Positions 33,448 to 43,039 of a DNA stretch of 64,000 nt are shown piece after piece. The notes under the pieces were generated by a model, which saw nothing but the letters and a program-made list of their open reading frames with translations, did no database searches and was not told the origin of the DNA. The stretch's first letter is position 1; each line of letters starts with the position of its first letter. This DNA comes from Enterobacteriaceae bacterium. GTDB lineage: Bacteria > Pseudomonadota > Gammaproteobacteria > Enterobacterales > Enterobacteriaceae. The stretch covers positions 62,001 to 126,000 of the forward strand of contig CABIZV010000001.1 in assembly GCA_902363335.1 (NCBI GenBank). Direction: 5' to 3'. The translations under genes were made by a program, and so were the position numbers.

Positions 33448-35669
33448 GCGTTTAATGTATAAACGGTGACAATCCCACGCCCGTCATGTTTTGACGCATA
33501 GCAGGCGGCATCGGCCTGCACTAACGCTTGCGCCAGATGGGCATTATGTTCATGGATCATCGTAAGCCCGGCGCTGGCACCGACCCGATGTGCTCGCCCG
33601 GCCCAGGTAAATTCGTAGTGGTTTATCGCGTCCACCACGCGTTGCGTCGCATGCAGCGCTTGTTCCGTGGTGCAATGGCGCAAAATAAAGCCGAATTCAT
33701 CCCCGCCGAGACGGGCGAGAATATCGCTGGGTCTGAGTAACGATCGCATCAAGATCGCGATTTCATATAACAGCGCATCGCCAGCCGCATGGCCCGCGCT
33801 GTCGTTGACCGCTTTAAAAAAGTCGAGATCGAGCATAACCAGCGCGTGCGACTGGTGGCTGCCGGGCAGGAGTTTAAGCAGCCCTTTGAGCTGGCTTTCA
33901 AAATTTGAACGATTGGGCAGACGGGTCAGCGCATCATGCGTGGCGTTGTAGCTCAGTTGCCGCAATAGCTTGCGTGATTCGGTGACGTCCTGGATGACCA
34001 GCACGAAACCGATTCTGACGCCTTCCTGGGTGTTCAGCGGTGTCATGGTGTAGTGAATATCAAAGCGGTCGCCGTGGCGATTTCTCAGCACCTGATCCTG
34101 TTCGCTATTATCCCCGTGGTTGTCTTCCTGCTGAAGGCCGTTTATCACAAATCCGTCGTTCTCATAGGTGATATGCAGCACCTGAAGCAGCGGTTTTCCC
34201 TGCGCCTGTGCCTGCGTCCAGCCGCTCATTTTTTCGGCGACCGGATTCATAAAAATGATGTTTTGCTGATTGTCGGTACTGACCACGGCTTCATGAATAG
34301 ACTTCAGGGTGATGTGCAGCCGCTCTTTTTCCTGGAAAAGCGCATCGTTTGCGAGCGTAATGCGTGCCATCAGTTGTTTATTGGCTTCACGGCTTTTTTT
34401 CAGATCGTCGATGTCTTCAATCTGCTTAATAAAATACAGCGGCGTCCCGTCATCATTGCGCACCAAAGAGACCACGAGCAGGGCCCAGACGATATCGCCT
34501 CTGCGGGTGCAGTAACGTTTTTCCAGCGTATAGGTGTCGATGTCACCGTTGAGCAGCTGATTAAGCTTATCCAGCTCTTTAGGTAAGTCTTCGTGCCAGG
34601 TGACCTGCTGAATGGTCATTTGGTACAACTCATCCTGATGGTAGCCGAGGAAGGAGCTAAGCGCTTTGTTGACCTGTAACCACTGCCCGTGGGTATCAAC
34701 CACCGCCATGCCGATGGCGGAGTATTCCATGGCATTACGAAAGCGGGTTTCGCTTTCAATTATCCGTCGGCGTTCACTCTCGACGGCATGGATGGCGATA
34801 CTCATTACGCCGGTTGGCAGCAATACCATCAGGAACGGCAGCCCCGGCAGGTCGTTCAGTGCATAGCCGTTGAGCGTGTTCTCAATCATGTGCAGCACCT
34901 GCGGGTGCTGCGTGGTTAATGCCAGTACCGTCATGATGGTGACAAGAAAAATTAAGAACGCTTCGCAGCGCGGCTGGCGCACGGCGCTCCACATCAGTAA
35001 AACCATGATGCAGGTAAACGGCCACGGCAGATAAAGTAGGGAGAGCACGCTGAGTATCAACGTCACGGCGGCCGTCAGCAGGAAGGGGAGCAGTTCACCT
35101 GGATTGCGACGGTATCGCTTGCAAAACTGCGCGTTCAGAAGCAGCCCTAAAGGCACCAATGCCAGCGCGCCGGTAGCTTCGGATAATACCCAGACCAGCA
35201 GCGACTGCCATTTCGTCCCCTCGGGGGCCAGCCCGCCAATCAGCATGCCGCCCAGTAGCGAAGGGATGAGCGCACTGGCAATCGCCATTCTCGTCCAGTC
35301 TTGAAGCGTTTGCAGCGGGTCCTCATGCGTAAGCCAGCGACGCATGAGCAGCGCGCCAATCAGGGCTTCAGCCACATTCGTCAGCGGGTAAAGCAGCGTA
35401 ATGGTCGGAGAATAGAGGCTTGTGGCGCCGACAATTCCCGCAATCCCCGCAAGAGCAATCGCAGGCCACAGGGCGCCGGGAAAACGATAAAAGGCGGCCA
35501 TCATAATCGCGCTGGGAAACCAGATCGGCGAAAGTTGGCTGGGCTTGTGTGAGAGCGTGAAGGAAAACAGGGTAAACAGGAAAATCACACACGCCAGGCC
35601 AAACACCCATAGTGCTTTGTGACGCGGTGAACCCAACAGGAGAGCAATACGAGAATTTTCTTTCTTCAT
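33426..35669 (-). CDS. dgcE: shortened diguanylate cyclase DgcE (YegE), MASE1-PAS-PAS-GGDEF
   Basis: The protein has 747 residues from ATG 35669; E. coli YegE has 1105. A MASE1 membrane sensor with about eight helices covers residues 15-300. The first PAS follows (TRFRNAMEYSAIGMAVVD), then a second PAS (KSIHEAVVSTDNQQNIIFMN). The cyclase domain has an intact GGDEF at about 655-659 and an inhibitory RPSD site five residues before it. Compared with E. coli, one PAS is missing at the junction ITLAN-DALFQEKE and the EAL-like C-terminus is gone. The protein stops after YASKHDGRGIVTVYTL plus nine residues. It should still make c-di-GMP, which promotes biofilm. Confidence 0.92.
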   Translation of the reverse strand: MKKENSRIALLLGSPRHKALWVFGLACVIFLFTLFSFTLSHKPSQLSPIWFPSAIMMAAFYRFPGALWPAIALAGIAGIVGATSLYSPTITLLYPLTNVAEALIGALLMRRWLTHEDPLQTLQDWTRMAIASALIPSLLGGMLIGGLAPEGTKWQSLLVWVLSEATGALALVPLGLLLNAQFCKRYRRNPGELLPFLLTAAVTLILSVLSLLYLPWPFTCIMVLLMWSAVRQPRCEAFLIFLVTIMTVLALTTQHPQVLHMIENTLNGYALNDLPGLPFLMVLLPTGVMSIAIHAVESERRRIIESETRFRNAMEYSAIGMAVVDTHGQWLQVNKALSSFLGYHQDELYQMTIQQVTWHEDLPKELDKLNQLLNGDIDTYTLEKRYCTRRGDIVWALLVVSLVRNDDGTPLYFIKQIEDIDDLKKSREANKQLMARITLANDALFQEKERLHITLKSIHEAVVSTDNQQNIIFMNPVAEKMSGWTQAQAQGKPLLQVLHITYENDGFVINGLQQEDNHGDNSEQDQVLRNRHGDRFDIHYTMTPLNTQEGVRIGFVLVIQDVTESRKLLRQLSYNATHDALTRLPNRSNFESQLKGLLKLLPGSHQSHALVMLDLDFFKAVNDSAGHAAGDALLYEIAILMRSLLRPSDILARLGGDEFGFILRHCTTEQALHATQRVVDAINHYEFTWAGRAHRVGASAGLTMIHEHNAHLAQALVQADAACYASKHDGRGIVTVYTLNAHSGDQA

Positions 35670-36011
35670 TACCACTTTTTTCCGCGACAAAATGCCCCGG
35701 CCAGACTGAGAGGTAAACCGATTATGCCGCAATACGTCGCTCCTTTATTGGATCTATCACGCTAATTGACAATAATCGGCAATTGTTAATAGTTCTAATA
35801 TTTTCAATGTGAATAGAGGTTTACGACTGAAATAAACGTATGTCGATTTAGCGTTTTGTCAGCGGAGATCGACGTATACGACTGGTATCGTCGGCTTGAA
35901 ATCCCTATAATTGCCGCGTTTGGCGCAGATACATGAGATTATTCGGTAATACTCCCTTGTCTATATTGTGCCGTCCTTCCTTTCATCCAGGTTAATCGGG
36001 TCGCAAAATTT
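35670..36011. other. divergent promoter region between dgcE and udk
   Basis: No gene is seen. A TATAAT at 35906-35911 is a plausible -10 for udk, giving a leader of about 95 nt. The left half is AT-rich and must hold the dgcE promoter. Confidence 0.5.
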
Positions 36012-36653
36012 ATGACTGATAAGTCCCATCAGTGCGTCATTGTAGGCATCGCCGGCGCATCGGCTTCAGGTAAAAGTCTTATTGCTAGTACGTTGTATCG
36101 CGAACTTCGCGAGCAGGTCGGTGATGAGCATATTGGTGTTATTCCTGAAGATAGTTACTACAAAGACCAAAGTCACCTGTCCATGGAAGATCGGGTTAAA
36201 ACCAACTATGACCATCCCAACGCGATGGATCACAGTTTGCTGTTTCAGCATCTCCAGACCCTAAAGCGCGGTACCCCGATAGAACTGCCGGTATACAGCT
36301 ACGTTGAACATACCCGCATGAAAGAAACCATTCATATCCTGCCAAAAAAGGTGATTATCCTCGAAGGGATCCTGTTGCTGACCGACGCGCGACTGCGCGA
36401 TGAGATGAACTTCTCGATCTTCGTTGATACTCCCCTGGATATCTGCCTGATGCGCCGCATTAAACGTGATGTTAACGAACGCGGACGCTCTATGGATTCG
36501 GTGATGGCGCAGTATCAGAAAACCGTTCGCCCGATGTTCCTGCAGTTTATTGAACCTTCCAAGCAGTACGCCGACATTATCGTGCCACGCGGCGGTAAAA
36601 ACCGTATCGCCATCGACATTCTGAAAGCGAAAATTAGTCAGTTTTTTGAATAA
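36012..36653 (+). CDS. udk: uridine kinase
   Basis: The protein has 213 residues, the E. coli length. It phosphorylates uridine and cytidine with GTP or ATP in pyrimidine salvage. The P-loop is GIAGASASGKS (12-22). EDSYYKDQSHLSMEDR and YDHPNAMDH are family segments, and IILEGILLL is the Walker B-like strand. It is followed after 78 bp by dcd on the same strand. Confidence 0.97.
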   Translation: MTDKSHQCVIVGIAGASASGKSLIASTLYRELREQVGDEHIGVIPEDSYYKDQSHLSMEDRVKTNYDHPNAMDHSLLFQHLQTLKRGTPIELPVYSYVEHTRMKETIHILPKKVIILEGILLLTDARLRDEMNFSIFVDTPLDICLMRRIKRDVNERGRSMDSVMAQYQKTVRPMFLQFIEPSKQYADIIVPRGGKNRIAIDILKAKISQFFE

Positions 36654-36731
36654 CTCACGTGAATTGTGTAACGTGAAGTCAAAGGCCCTCAACCAGGTGG
36701 AAGAGGGCAGGAAGTAAAACAGGAGAAAGAT

Positions 36732-37313
36732 ATGCGTCTGTGTGACCGAGATATAGAAGCCTGGCTGGACGACGGGCGACTGTCGATCAACCCGCGCCCA
36801 CCCGTTGAGCGTATTAATGGCGCTACGGTAGACGTGCGTTTAGGCAATAAATTTCGCACCTTTAGCGGTCATACGGCAGCGTTTATCGATTTAAGCGGCC
36901 CGAAGACGGAAGTCAGCGCGGCCCTTGACCGCGTGATGAGCGATGAAATCGTTCTTGCCGAGGGCGATGCTTTCTATTTACATCCCGGTGAGCTGGCGCT
37001 GGCGGTCACTCTTGAGTCGGTGACGCTACCGGCGGATCTGGTCGGCTGGCTGGACGGTCGTTCTTCTCTGGCGCGACTGGGTTTAATGGTGCACGTCACC
37101 GCACACCGTATTGATCCAGGCTGGTCTGGCTGCATCGTGCTGGAGTTTTATAACTCAGGCAAACTACCGCTGGCGCTGCGCCCGGGTATGCTGATTGGCG
37201 CATTGAGCTTTGAGCCGCTATCCGGCCCGGCTGCGCGTCCTTATAACCGTCGTGAAGATGCGAAATATCGCGATCAGCAGGGCGCGGTTGCCAGTCGTAT
37301 TGATAAAGACTGA
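36732..37313 (+). CDS. dcd: dCTP deaminase
   Basis: The protein has 193 residues, the E. coli length. It converts dCTP to dUTP, the main source of dTTP precursors in enteric bacteria. Catalytic and binding residues are in place: GRSSLARLG (109-117, with Ser111 and Arg115) and Glu138 in WSGCIVLEFYN. An AGGAG site precedes ATG 36732. asmA follows after 26 bp, as in E. coli. Confidence 0.97.
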   Translation: MRLCDRDIEAWLDDGRLSINPRPPVERINGATVDVRLGNKFRTFSGHTAAFIDLSGPKTEVSAALDRVMSDEIVLAEGDAFYLHPGELALAVTLESVTLPADLVGWLDGRSSLARLGLMVHVTAHRIDPGWSGCIVLEFYNSGKLPLALRPGMLIGALSFEPLSGPAARPYNRREDAKYRDQQGAVASRIDKD

Positions 37314-37339
37314 CCCGTCGTTAAGCTGATGAGGGTGCC

Positions 37340-39184
37340 ATGAGACGAATATTGACGACGCTGATGATCCTGCTGGTGGTGCTGATTGCCGGCCTGTCAT
37401 CGCTGGTGTTACTGGTGAATCCAAACGACTTCCGTAGCTATATGGTGAAGCAGGTTCAGGATCGCAGCGGCTATCAACTTCAGCTGGATGGCTCCCTGCG
37501 CTGGCACGTCTGGCCGCGCTTGAGTATTCTTTCCGGCCGTATGGCGTTGACCGCACCCGGGGCCAGCGAGCCGCTGGTGCGCGCCGACAACATGCGTCTT
37601 GATGTTTCGCTGCTGCCGCTGCTGTCACACCAGCTACAGGTGCAGCAGGTGATGCTCAAAGGGGCGGTCATTCAACTTACGCCGCAGACTGAAGCCATTG
37701 TTGCGCAGAATGCGCCGGTTGCGCCAAAAGGCACTTCGCTGCCGCAGGACGCACAAGAGCAAGGCTGGTCATTTGATATCGCCGGATTGCAGGTGGTGGA
37801 TAGCGTGCTGGTATTCCAGCATGAGGACGATGAGCAGATAACCGTCCGCGATATTCGTCTGCAAATGGAACAGGATGCGCGTCACCAGGCAACCATAGAT
37901 TTCTCAGGTCGTATTAATCGTGACCAGCGTGATTTAAATCTTAATATCTCCGCCAATCTTCAGGCCGGGGATTTCCCTCATCATCTGGATGCTGAGCTAT
38001 CGCAAATTAGCTGGAAGCTCCAGGGGGCCGACCTTCCCGCGCAGGGGATAAGCGGGAACGGCAGCGTGAACGCGCGCTGGCTGGATGACAGTAAAACGCT
38101 CAGTTTCAATGGCCTTAATCTCACCGCCAATGATAGCACGGTGACGGGCTCGGGCAGCGTCATTCTCAGCGATACGCCCGTCTGGGCGTTGAATCTTCAG
38201 TCCGATAAACTCAATCTTGATAATCTGTTGCTGCATTCCGATATTGCCACCGGCACCGGGGCGCAAAAAGCCCAGACGGCGGTTAAACAGCCGCGACCGG
38301 TGATTGCCAGCGATACCGATGAACAACCCTATCAAGGGTTACTCGGTTTTAACGGCACCCTAATGATGACGGCTAAAGCGGTCAGCTGGCGTGGCATGCC
38401 GTTTAGCAATGTGGCTATTGAGGCGGATAACCAGCAAGGCTTGCTGCGTATCTCACGTCTGGAAGGGGCGCTTGACGGCGGGCAACTTTCTTTACCGGGA
38501 ACCCTCGATGCTCGAGGTCAAATCCCGCAGGCGAAATTCCAACCGAAGCTTGAGAATGTGCAAATTGGCAGCCTGTTGAAAGCCTTTAATTATCCTATTG
38601 AGATGGTCGGCAAGCTGTCCATGGCCGGTGATTTCTCGGGCTCGGTCATTGATGCAAACCGTTTCCGCCGGGACTGGCAGGGGCAGGGCCATATTGAACT
38701 CAGAGACGTACGTACCGAAGGGCTCAATTTTCAGCAGCTGGTTCAACAAGCGGTTGAGCGTAGCTCGGACGTTCGCGGGCAGGATAATTACGACAGCGCC
38801 ACGCGTCTTGACCTCCTTACCACCGACCTGTCGCTCGACAATGGCGTGATGAGCTTCGACAACATGAAAGGCGAGTCGACCCTGATGGCGCTGACCGGTA
38901 AAGGCGCGCTGGATCTGATGAAAGAAGAGGGCGATATGCAGTTTGCCATCCAGGTTATCGGCGGTTGGCAGGGGCAAGGTAAGCTGGTGGATGTCCTGAA
39001 GTCGACCGCCATTCCTCTGCGCGTTTACGGCAAGTGGAGCGAGCTGAACTACAGCCTTCAGGTGGATCAGGTGCTACGTCGCCATCTGCAAAATGAAGCG
39101 AAACGCCGTCTGAACGATTGGGCCGACCGCAATAAAGATTCGCAGAACGGCAAAGATGTGAAGAAGTTTCTCAATCAGCAGTAA
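37340..39184 (+). CDS. asmA: AsmA-family outer-membrane assembly protein
   Basis: The protein has 614 residues (E. coli 617). An N-terminal membrane anchor (ILTTLMILLVVLIAGLSSLVLL) is followed by a large periplasmic region of alternating beta strands. This is the AsmA N-terminal domain and a C-terminal AsmA_2-type domain (FSGSVIDANRFRRDWQG, GALDLMKEEGDMQFAI). Family members act in phospholipid transport between membranes; asmA mutations suppress defective porin assembly. It lies downstream of dcd and convergent to yegH. Confidence 0.95.
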   Translation: MRRILTTLMILLVVLIAGLSSLVLLVNPNDFRSYMVKQVQDRSGYQLQLDGSLRWHVWPRLSILSGRMALTAPGASEPLVRADNMRLDVSLLPLLSHQLQVQQVMLKGAVIQLTPQTEAIVAQNAPVAPKGTSLPQDAQEQGWSFDIAGLQVVDSVLVFQHEDDEQITVRDIRLQMEQDARHQATIDFSGRINRDQRDLNLNISANLQAGDFPHHLDAELSQISWKLQGADLPAQGISGNGSVNARWLDDSKTLSFNGLNLTANDSTVTGSGSVILSDTPVWALNLQSDKLNLDNLLLHSDIATGTGAQKAQTAVKQPRPVIASDTDEQPYQGLLGFNGTLMMTAKAVSWRGMPFSNVAIEADNQQGLLRISRLEGALDGGQLSLPGTLDARGQIPQAKFQPKLENVQIGSLLKAFNYPIEMVGKLSMAGDFSGSVIDANRFRRDWQGQGHIELRDVRTEGLNFQQLVQQAVERSSDVRGQDNYDSATRLDLLTTDLSLDNGVMSFDNMKGESTLMALTGKGALDLMKEEGDMQFAIQVIGGWQGQGKLVDVLKSTAIPLRVYGKWSELNYSLQVDQVLRRHLQNEAKRRLNDWADRNKDSQNGKDVKKFLNQQ

Positions 39185-39190
39185 GTTAAA

Positions 39191-39215
39191 CCCGGCGGAG
39201 TGATGCTCCGCCGGG
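39191..39215. terminator. bidirectional terminator between asmA and yegH
   Basis: A perfect 10-bp GC-rich hairpin, CCCGGCGGAG and CTCCGCCGGG with loop TGATG, lies between convergent genes. Confidence 0.8.
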
Positions 39216-39222
39216 ACTCTCC

Positions 39223-40803
39223 TTAAACCTCGTAGTCCAGCTCATCCTGCGGTGGCGGAATAATCTGAACCTTCTGCACACGATGACTTTCTACCTGCAA
39301 CGTTTTCAGCGTCCACGGGCCAATCTGAACTTCTTCTCCCGCTTTTGGAATGCGCTGCAAGTGTTCCATCAACAGTCCAGCAATGGTGTGATATTCACGC
39401 TTATCGTCAAGCGGCAGCGGCACATATTGCACCAAATCTTCCAGCGGCATATGACCGTTAGCCGTCCAGGTGCCGTCGGCGTTGCGCTGAATATCGTGGC
39501 GAGCGTCAATTTCTTCCACCTCATTGGGCAGATTACCGGCAATGGTTTCCGTGACGTCACTTAAGGTTACGACACCCTCTACAGAACCAAACTCATCGAC
39601 CACGAAGGCGAAGTGGGTTCGGGCATTGCGGAATTGCTCAAGCGCCGATAATAACGGCAGCGCTTCAGGAAAGACCAGCGGCTGGCGGAGTAATACGCGC
39701 AGATTCAACGGCTCTTTGCGTAACGACTGCTGCAATAAGTCGTTAATATGCACCACGCCGAGCAGATCTTCATCATCATCGCCGCCGGTGACCACCAGAC
39801 GGGTATGCTGGTTTTTTTCCAGCAAGGCGCGGACTTCGCTTTCCGGAGCGCTGAGGTCAATATGCTCAATATCGTGGCGCGAGGTCATGATGCTGCTGAC
39901 CGTACGCTGATTAAGATTCAGAACGCGCTCAATCATACGGCGCTCCTGCGGGTCAAAAATCTGCTGATTATCCTGATCGACTAACAAAGACGCGGTACTT
40001 GCATCGAGCTCAGCGTCTTCTTTATTGCCGCTCAACAAGCGCATGACCGCATCAGTGGTGCGGCTGCGCAGCGACTGGTTGGCGCTAAGAAAGCGACGAC
40101 GGTTAAAGATAGCCAGCTGATTTAAGAACTCAATCATCACCGAGAAACCGATAGCGGCGTACAGATAGCCTTTCGGAATGATCACCCCAAAACCTTCTGC
40201 AACAAGGCTAAAGCCAATCATTAGCAGGAAGCTCAGGCACAAAATGACGATTGTGGGATGGCTATTGACGAAGCGGGTTAACGCTTTGCTGGCCAGCAGC
40301 ATCAGGCTGATAGCAATAATGACCGCTGCCATCATGACCGCCAGATGGTCAACCATCCCGACGGCGGTGATCACCGAATCCAGCGAAAACACGGCATCCA
40401 GCACCACAATCTGGGTCACCACCGGCCAGAATCGCGCGCCGCGCCGTTGGGTAGGCCCGTCGTGGTCTTTCCCTTCTAAGCGCTCATTGAGTTCAACGGT
40501 GGCTTTAAACAGCAAGAAGAAGCCGCCGACCAGCATAATCAGGTCGCGAGCGCTGAAGGTAAAGTCGCCAACGCTAAACAGAGGCTTGGTCAGCGTCACG
40601 AGCCAGGAGATAGAGGCTAACAGCAGCAGACGCATGAGCATCGCCAGAATAAGTCCGGTGACGCGCGCGCGGTCGCGCTGGGCAGGTGGGAGCTTTTCAG
40701 CCAGGATGGCGATAAACACCAGATTATCAATTCCGAGAACCAGCTCGATGACGACCAGCGTCACGAGTCCCGCCCAAATAGACGGATCGGCAATCCATTC
40801 CAT
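39223..40803 (-). CDS. yegH: TerC-CBS-CorC membrane protein YegH
   Basis: The protein has 526 residues (E. coli 527). The first 240 residues are a TerC-type membrane domain with about seven helices (ELVLGIDNLVFIAILAEKL; DAVFSLDSVITAVGM, with acidic residues in helices). Two CBS domains follow at about 290-420, then a CorC/HlyC transporter-associated domain (DGTWTANGHMPLEDL). TerC relatives carry metal ions such as manganese, but no role is proven for YegH. It is divergent from wza over a long regulatory region. Confidence 0.94.
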   Translation of the reverse strand: MEWIADPSIWAGLVTLVVIELVLGIDNLVFIAILAEKLPPAQRDRARVTGLILAMLMRLLLLASISWLVTLTKPLFSVGDFTFSARDLIMLVGGFFLLFKATVELNERLEGKDHDGPTQRRGARFWPVVTQIVVLDAVFSLDSVITAVGMVDHLAVMMAAVIIAISLMLLASKALTRFVNSHPTIVILCLSFLLMIGFSLVAEGFGVIIPKGYLYAAIGFSVMIEFLNQLAIFNRRRFLSANQSLRSRTTDAVMRLLSGNKEDAELDASTASLLVDQDNQQIFDPQERRMIERVLNLNQRTVSSIMTSRHDIEHIDLSAPESEVRALLEKNQHTRLVVTGGDDDEDLLGVVHINDLLQQSLRKEPLNLRVLLRQPLVFPEALPLLSALEQFRNARTHFAFVVDEFGSVEGVVTLSDVTETIAGNLPNEVEEIDARHDIQRNADGTWTANGHMPLEDLVQYVPLPLDDKREYHTIAGLLMEHLQRIPKAGEEVQIGPWTLKTLQVESHRVQKVQIIPPPQDELDYEV

Positions 40804-40986
40804 ACGTTGGTTAAAACCTTATGTTACATGACTATTTGATCATGGATAAAGCGGCGGCAAATTGCAACGTCTGGCGGTGATTTCTCCGGGTTAAATTAAG
40901 GGTATTGTGCAAATACAGTACAGAAAAAAAGAAAATATATTATCAATATAAAAATCGAGATGGGTCTTTGTTATTATCTGTCAATA

Positions 40987-41000
40987 TAAAGAAAATCCTA
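40987..41000 (+). promoter_or_regulatory. RcsAB box
   Basis: TAAAGAAAATCCTA fits the RcsA-RcsB consensus (TAAGAATATTCCTA) at 10 of 14 positions, including the TCCTA half. It is nearly identical to the E. coli wza box as I recall it. RcsB with RcsA would activate capsule transcription from here. Confidence 0.7.
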
Positions 41001-41238
41001 AAAACCATCGAGTCATTAATCTTAATATTAATCTTAAAATTATTTTTTAAGCTTGCCTTACCTTGCCTGCTATTCACTTAGCTGCAACAATTCTTCCGGT
41101 ACTGAATGGAAGGCATAATTGCGCTTGTCATAAAATAATCATATGGCACGAGCCTTCTTTTAAATATATCCAGGAAAAATCCATATTCATTTATGGCACG
41201 TTTCTGTTTTACATAACAATATGATTTTAAGGTGTATT

Positions 41239-41267
41239 GGTAGCTGAAAGCCAAGGGCGGTAGCGTG
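41239..41267 (+). promoter_or_regulatory. JUMPStart sequence with ops element
   Basis: GGTAGCTGAAAGCCAAGG leads into GGCGGTAGCGTG (41256-41267). The latter is the ops site that recruits the elongation factor RfaH to RNA polymerase. It allows read-through of the 20-kb cluster. Confidence 0.92.
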
Positions 41268-41454
41268 TCCGAAGGCGTGAAGCAAAGTCTCGATTATTCT
41301 GTCAATAGCCTGCGGATGAATCCAATCTTTTTTAGGATATATGCCAGTTATGTTCGCTGTGAAATAAATGCATGGTGAATGCTCGGGTAATCAAATGGTA
41401 CGGATTAATTTAATTCGCACAGGATAATTTTTCTGCCAAAGTGATAAATAATCA

Positions 41455-42588
41455 ATGATGAAATCCAAAATAAAATTGATGCCATTATTGGTGTCGGTAA
41501 GCTTAATGAGTGGGTGCACCATACTTCCAGGCAGCAATATGTCTACCTACGGAAAAGATGTGATTAAGCAGCAGGATGCTGATTATGACATTGGCCGAAT
41601 GGTGAATGTTTATCCGCTGACCCCGCGACTGATTGAACAATTACGCCCACGTCCTGACGTCGCGCAACCCAACATGTCGCTGGATCAGGAGTTAAGCAAT
41701 TACCAGTATCGCGTGGGCCCAGGCGACGTGCTGAACGTGACCGTCTGGGATCACCCGGAACTGACCACCCCTGCCGGGCAGTATCGTAGCTCCAGCGATA
41801 CCGGCAACTGGGTTCAGCCTGACGGGACTATTTTCTATCCTTACATCGGTAAGGTGCAGGTCAAAGGGCGCACGTTGTCCGAAATCCGCCAGACCATCAC
41901 CCAGCGCCTTGCGGCCTACATTACCGATCCGCAGGTGGATGTTAACGTCGCGGCTTTCCGCTCGCAAAAAGTGTATGTCTCCGGGCAGGTCAATAAATCT
42001 GGTCAACAGGCAATCACTAACGTTCCGCTCACCGTACTGGATGCGCTGAATGCCGCAGGTGGCTTAGGCGAGCTTGCCGACTGGCGCAACGTGGTGCTGA
42101 CGCACGATGGCCGCGAGCAACGTATCTCGGTGCAGGCGCTGATGCAAAATGGCGATCTTAGCCAGAACCGTCTGCTCTATCCTGGCGACATTTTGTTTGT
42201 ACCGCGCAACGACGACCTGAAAGTGTTCGTGATGGGCGAGGTGAAAAAACAGAGCACGCTCAAAATGGACTTCAGCGGTATGACGCTGACCGAAGCGCTT
42301 GGTCAGGCGGAAGGCATCGACCTGACGACCTCGAATGCCAGCGGTATCTTTGTGATCCGTCCAACCAAACAGGGCAACGGCGGCAAGATGGCGAACATCT
42401 ACCAGCTGGATATGTCTGATGCCACCTCTTTGGTGATGGCGACCAACTTTGTCCTCCAGCCATATGACGTGGTGTACGTCACCACCGCACCGGTTGCTCG
42501 CTGGAACCGTCTGATCAACCAACTGTTGCCGACCATCAGTGGCGTTCGCTACATGACCGATTCGGCGAAAGACATTCATACCTGGTAA
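41455..42588 (+). CDS. wza: outer-membrane polysaccharide export lipoprotein Wza
   Basis: The protein has 377 residues (E. coli 379). The signal peptide ends in lipobox MSGC with lipidated Cys21. Poly_export and SLBB domains follow (YRVGPGDVLNVTVWDHPEL, VYVSGQVNKSGQQAI, VFVMGEVKKQSTLKM). The C-terminal amphipathic helix (VARWNRLINQLLPTI) forms the outer-membrane barrel of the octamer. It is the exit channel for colanic acid and works with Wzc. It is first in the operon; the MM start as in E. coli is kept. Confidence 0.97.
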   Translation: MMKSKIKLMPLLVSVSLMSGCTILPGSNMSTYGKDVIKQQDADYDIGRMVNVYPLTPRLIEQLRPRPDVAQPNMSLDQELSNYQYRVGPGDVLNVTVWDHPELTTPAGQYRSSSDTGNWVQPDGTIFYPYIGKVQVKGRTLSEIRQTITQRLAAYITDPQVDVNVAAFRSQKVYVSGQVNKSGQQAITNVPLTVLDALNAAGGLGELADWRNVVLTHDGREQRISVQALMQNGDLSQNRLLYPGDILFVPRNDDLKVFVMGEVKKQSTLKMDFSGMTLTEALGQAEGIDLTTSNASGIFVIRPTKQGNGGKMANIYQLDMSDATSLVMATNFVLQPYDVVYVTTAPVARWNRLINQLLPTISGVRYMTDSAKDIHTW

Positions 42589-42593
42589 CCGTC

Positions 42594-43037
42594 ATGTTTA
42601 ACAAAATTCTTGTGGTTTGCGTGGGGAACATTTGCCGTTCCCCGACGGCTGAACGCCTGCTCAGAAATCACCTGCCGTCAGTGACCGTTGAGTCAGCAGG
42701 TTTAGGGGCGTTGGTAGGAAAATCTGCGGATGAACGCGCTGCCAGCGTCGCGGCGGCGCACGATATTTCGCTGACAGGTCATTGCGCACGACAGCTCACC
42801 GGCAGCATGTGCCGGGAGTATGACCTGATTCTGGCAATGGAAAAAAGGCATGTTGCCACCCTGCATGAAATGGCGCCGGAGATGCGCGGCAAAGTCATGC
42901 TTTTTGGGCACTGGGATAACGAACGAGAAATACCCGATCCGTATCGCAAAAGCCGTGAAGCGTTTGAAGCGGTGTTCCAGTTACTCGACAAGTCTGCCAG
43001 CCAGTGGGCGCAGGCGTTGAAAGCTCAGCAGGGATAA
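42594..43037 (+). CDS. wzb: low-molecular-weight protein tyrosine phosphatase Wzb
   Basis: The protein has 147 residues, the E. coli length. The catalytic loop C9-x5-R15 is visible as CVGNICRSPTAE near the N-terminus, and the general acid lies in DPYRKS near residue 115. It removes phosphates from the tyrosine-rich tail of Wzc, controlling polymer export. It begins 5 bp after wza and ends 2 bp before the wzc start. Confidence 0.97.
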   Translation: MFNKILVVCVGNICRSPTAERLLRNHLPSVTVESAGLGALVGKSADERAASVAAAHDISLTGHCARQLTGSMCREYDLILAMEKRHVATLHEMAPEMRGKVMLFGHWDNEREIPDPYRKSREAFEAVFQLLDKSASQWAQALKAQQG

Positions 43038-43039
43038 CC

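Larger units (their letters stand above)
40804..41454. other. regulatory region and long untranslated leader of the colanic acid operon
   Basis: About 650 bp without a gene. It is AT-rich from 40900 to 41230. It contains the RcsAB-like box and, about 190 bp before wza, the JUMPStart/ops element. The layout matches the E. coli cps promoter region. The yegH promoter must lie at its left end. Confidence 0.75.

Noticed and set aside
33426..35669. Frameshift as the cause of the short dgcE
   Set aside because: The region after the stop is alkA, so no out-of-frame EAL domain exists; a deletion explains it better.
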